Shown: piece by piece, positions 62,979 to 64,000 of the stretch | How the letters are laid out: each line of letters starts with the position of its first letter | How positions within the stretch are numbered: position 1 is the stretch's first letter | The notes under the pieces: model-generated | What the model saw: only the letters and a program-made list of their open reading frames with translations | Database searches by the model: none | What the model was told of the DNA's origin: nothing | Assembly (NCBI GenBank): GCA_947311565.1 | Contig: CAMZLH010000009.1 | Location: forward strand, 1-64,000 | DNA length: 64,000 nucleotides | Origin: an uncultured Nitratifractor sp. | GTDB taxonomy: Bacteria > Campylobacterota > Campylobacteria > Campylobacterales > Sulfurovaceae | Direction of reading: 5' to 3' | Position numbers and translations under genes: made by a program

Positions 62979-64000
62979 ATGACAGATAACATATTTAATT
63001 GTGAGTTACCAGATGAGAGTGGCTATTTTGGTGAGTATGGAGGGAGTTTTATTCCGCCAGAACTTCAAGAGATTATGAATGAAGTAACTAAAGCCTATGA
63101 GGATATTCGAGAAGATTCAGAGTTTAGAGAAGAGTTAGCAGAACTTTATAAACACTATGTTGGTAGACCAAGTCCTATTTTTCATGCAAAAAACCTATCT
63201 AAAAAATATGGTGCACCTTTATATTTAAAAAGAGAAGATTTAAACCATACTGGTGCACACAAAATAAACCACTGTTTAGGCGAAGCACTTTTGGCTAAAA
63301 AAATGGGTAAAAAGAGATTAATTGCAGAAACAGGTGCGGGGCAACACGGAGTTGCTCTAGCAACTGCAGCTGCGCTTGTTGGCTTAGAGTGTGATATTCA
63401 CATGGGCGAAGTTGATATTGCAAAAGAGTATCCAAATGTAGTAAGAATGAAGATTTTAGGTGCTAATGTAGTTCCTGTTACTCATGGAAGAAAAACACTT
63501 AAAGAGGCAGTTGATTCTGCATTTGGAGCCTATTTGGCAGACCCACATACTCAGCTATTTGGAATAGGCTCGGTAGTTGGTCCTCATCCATATCCAAGAA
63601 TGGTTAGAGATTTCCAATCTATTGTTGGAGCAGAGGCTAAAGAGCAGTTTTTAGAGATGACTGGTAAACTACCAGATAACTTGGTTGCTTGTGTAGGTGG
63701 TGGTTCTAATGCAATGGGGCTATTTACAGCATTTTTAAAAGATGAAAATGTTGCAATGCATGGTGTTGAACCAGCTGGTAGAGATATTAATGTTTTAGGA
63801 GAACATGCTGCCTCGATAACACATGGTAAACCTGGAGTAATGCATGGATTTAAATCTTATATGCTACAAGATGAAAATGGAGAACCTGCACCTGTCTACT
63901 CAGTAGCTAGTGGATTAGACTATCCATCTGTTGGTCCTCAGCACAGCTATCTAAAAGATTTGGGTAGAGTTAACTATGCTTATATTAATGATAAAGAGGC
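62979..64000 (+). CDS. trpB: Tryptophan synthase beta subunit (truncated by window edge)
   Basis: [58 protein letters not shown]; not in ORF track because open at the edge. Confidence 0.9.
   Translation, partial: MTDNIFNCELPDESGYFGEYGGSFIPPELQEIMNEVTKAYEDIREDSEFREELAELYKHYVGRPSPIFHAKNLSKKYGAPLYLKREDLNHTGAHKINHCLGEALLAKKMGKKRLIAETGAGQHGVALATAAALVGLECDIHMGEVDIAKEYPNVVRMKILGANVVPVTHGRKTLKEAVDSAFGAYLADPHTQLFGIGSVVGPHPYPRMVRDFQSIVGAEAKEQFLEMTGKLPDNLVACVGGGSNAMGLFTAFLKDENVAMHGVEPAGRDINVLGEHAASITHGKPGVMHGFKSYMLQDENGEPAPVYSVASGLDYPSVGPQHSYLKDLGRVNYAYINDKE

Overview
Low-GC chromosomal window that looks like Campylobacterota (Sulfurovum/Sulfurimonas-like; inferred from protein motifs, not tested). It is mostly core genome: the 5' part of a nuo operon with the NuoE/F-replacement proteins, an iGluR-like channel, an FqrB-like reductase, an alpha-2-macroglobulin/PBP1C pair, rnhB, eno, pyrE-frr-secG, a four-repeat AsmA-like protein, a KefB-type antiporter, a HerA-like ATPase/DUF2868/DUF3482-GTPase operon, envelope-glycan genes, four tRNAs, ilvD, a copper/oxidase module with a two-component system, two bactofilins, a truncated hemoglobin, recJ-pyrG-dnaN-dnaA with putative bipartite oriC, ruvC, a second two-component system, glnB and a partial trpB. 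I see no CRISPR array, IS element, prophage or canonical defense island. Best candidates for new biology are: (1) the overlapping HerA-like/DUF2868/DUF3482 trio; (2) a nested inverted-repeat element at 45957-46043 with a GGA-rich (CU-rich on the other strand) loop; (3) the A2M protein ending in two YARHG-like repeats and coupled to PBP1C; (4) a GluR0-like channel with a K+ filter; (5) an extremely basic lipoprotein; (6) an unexplained structured gap at 42.4-42.6 kb; (7) a frameshifted gene in the copper module. All family names are from reading motifs; no database search was run.
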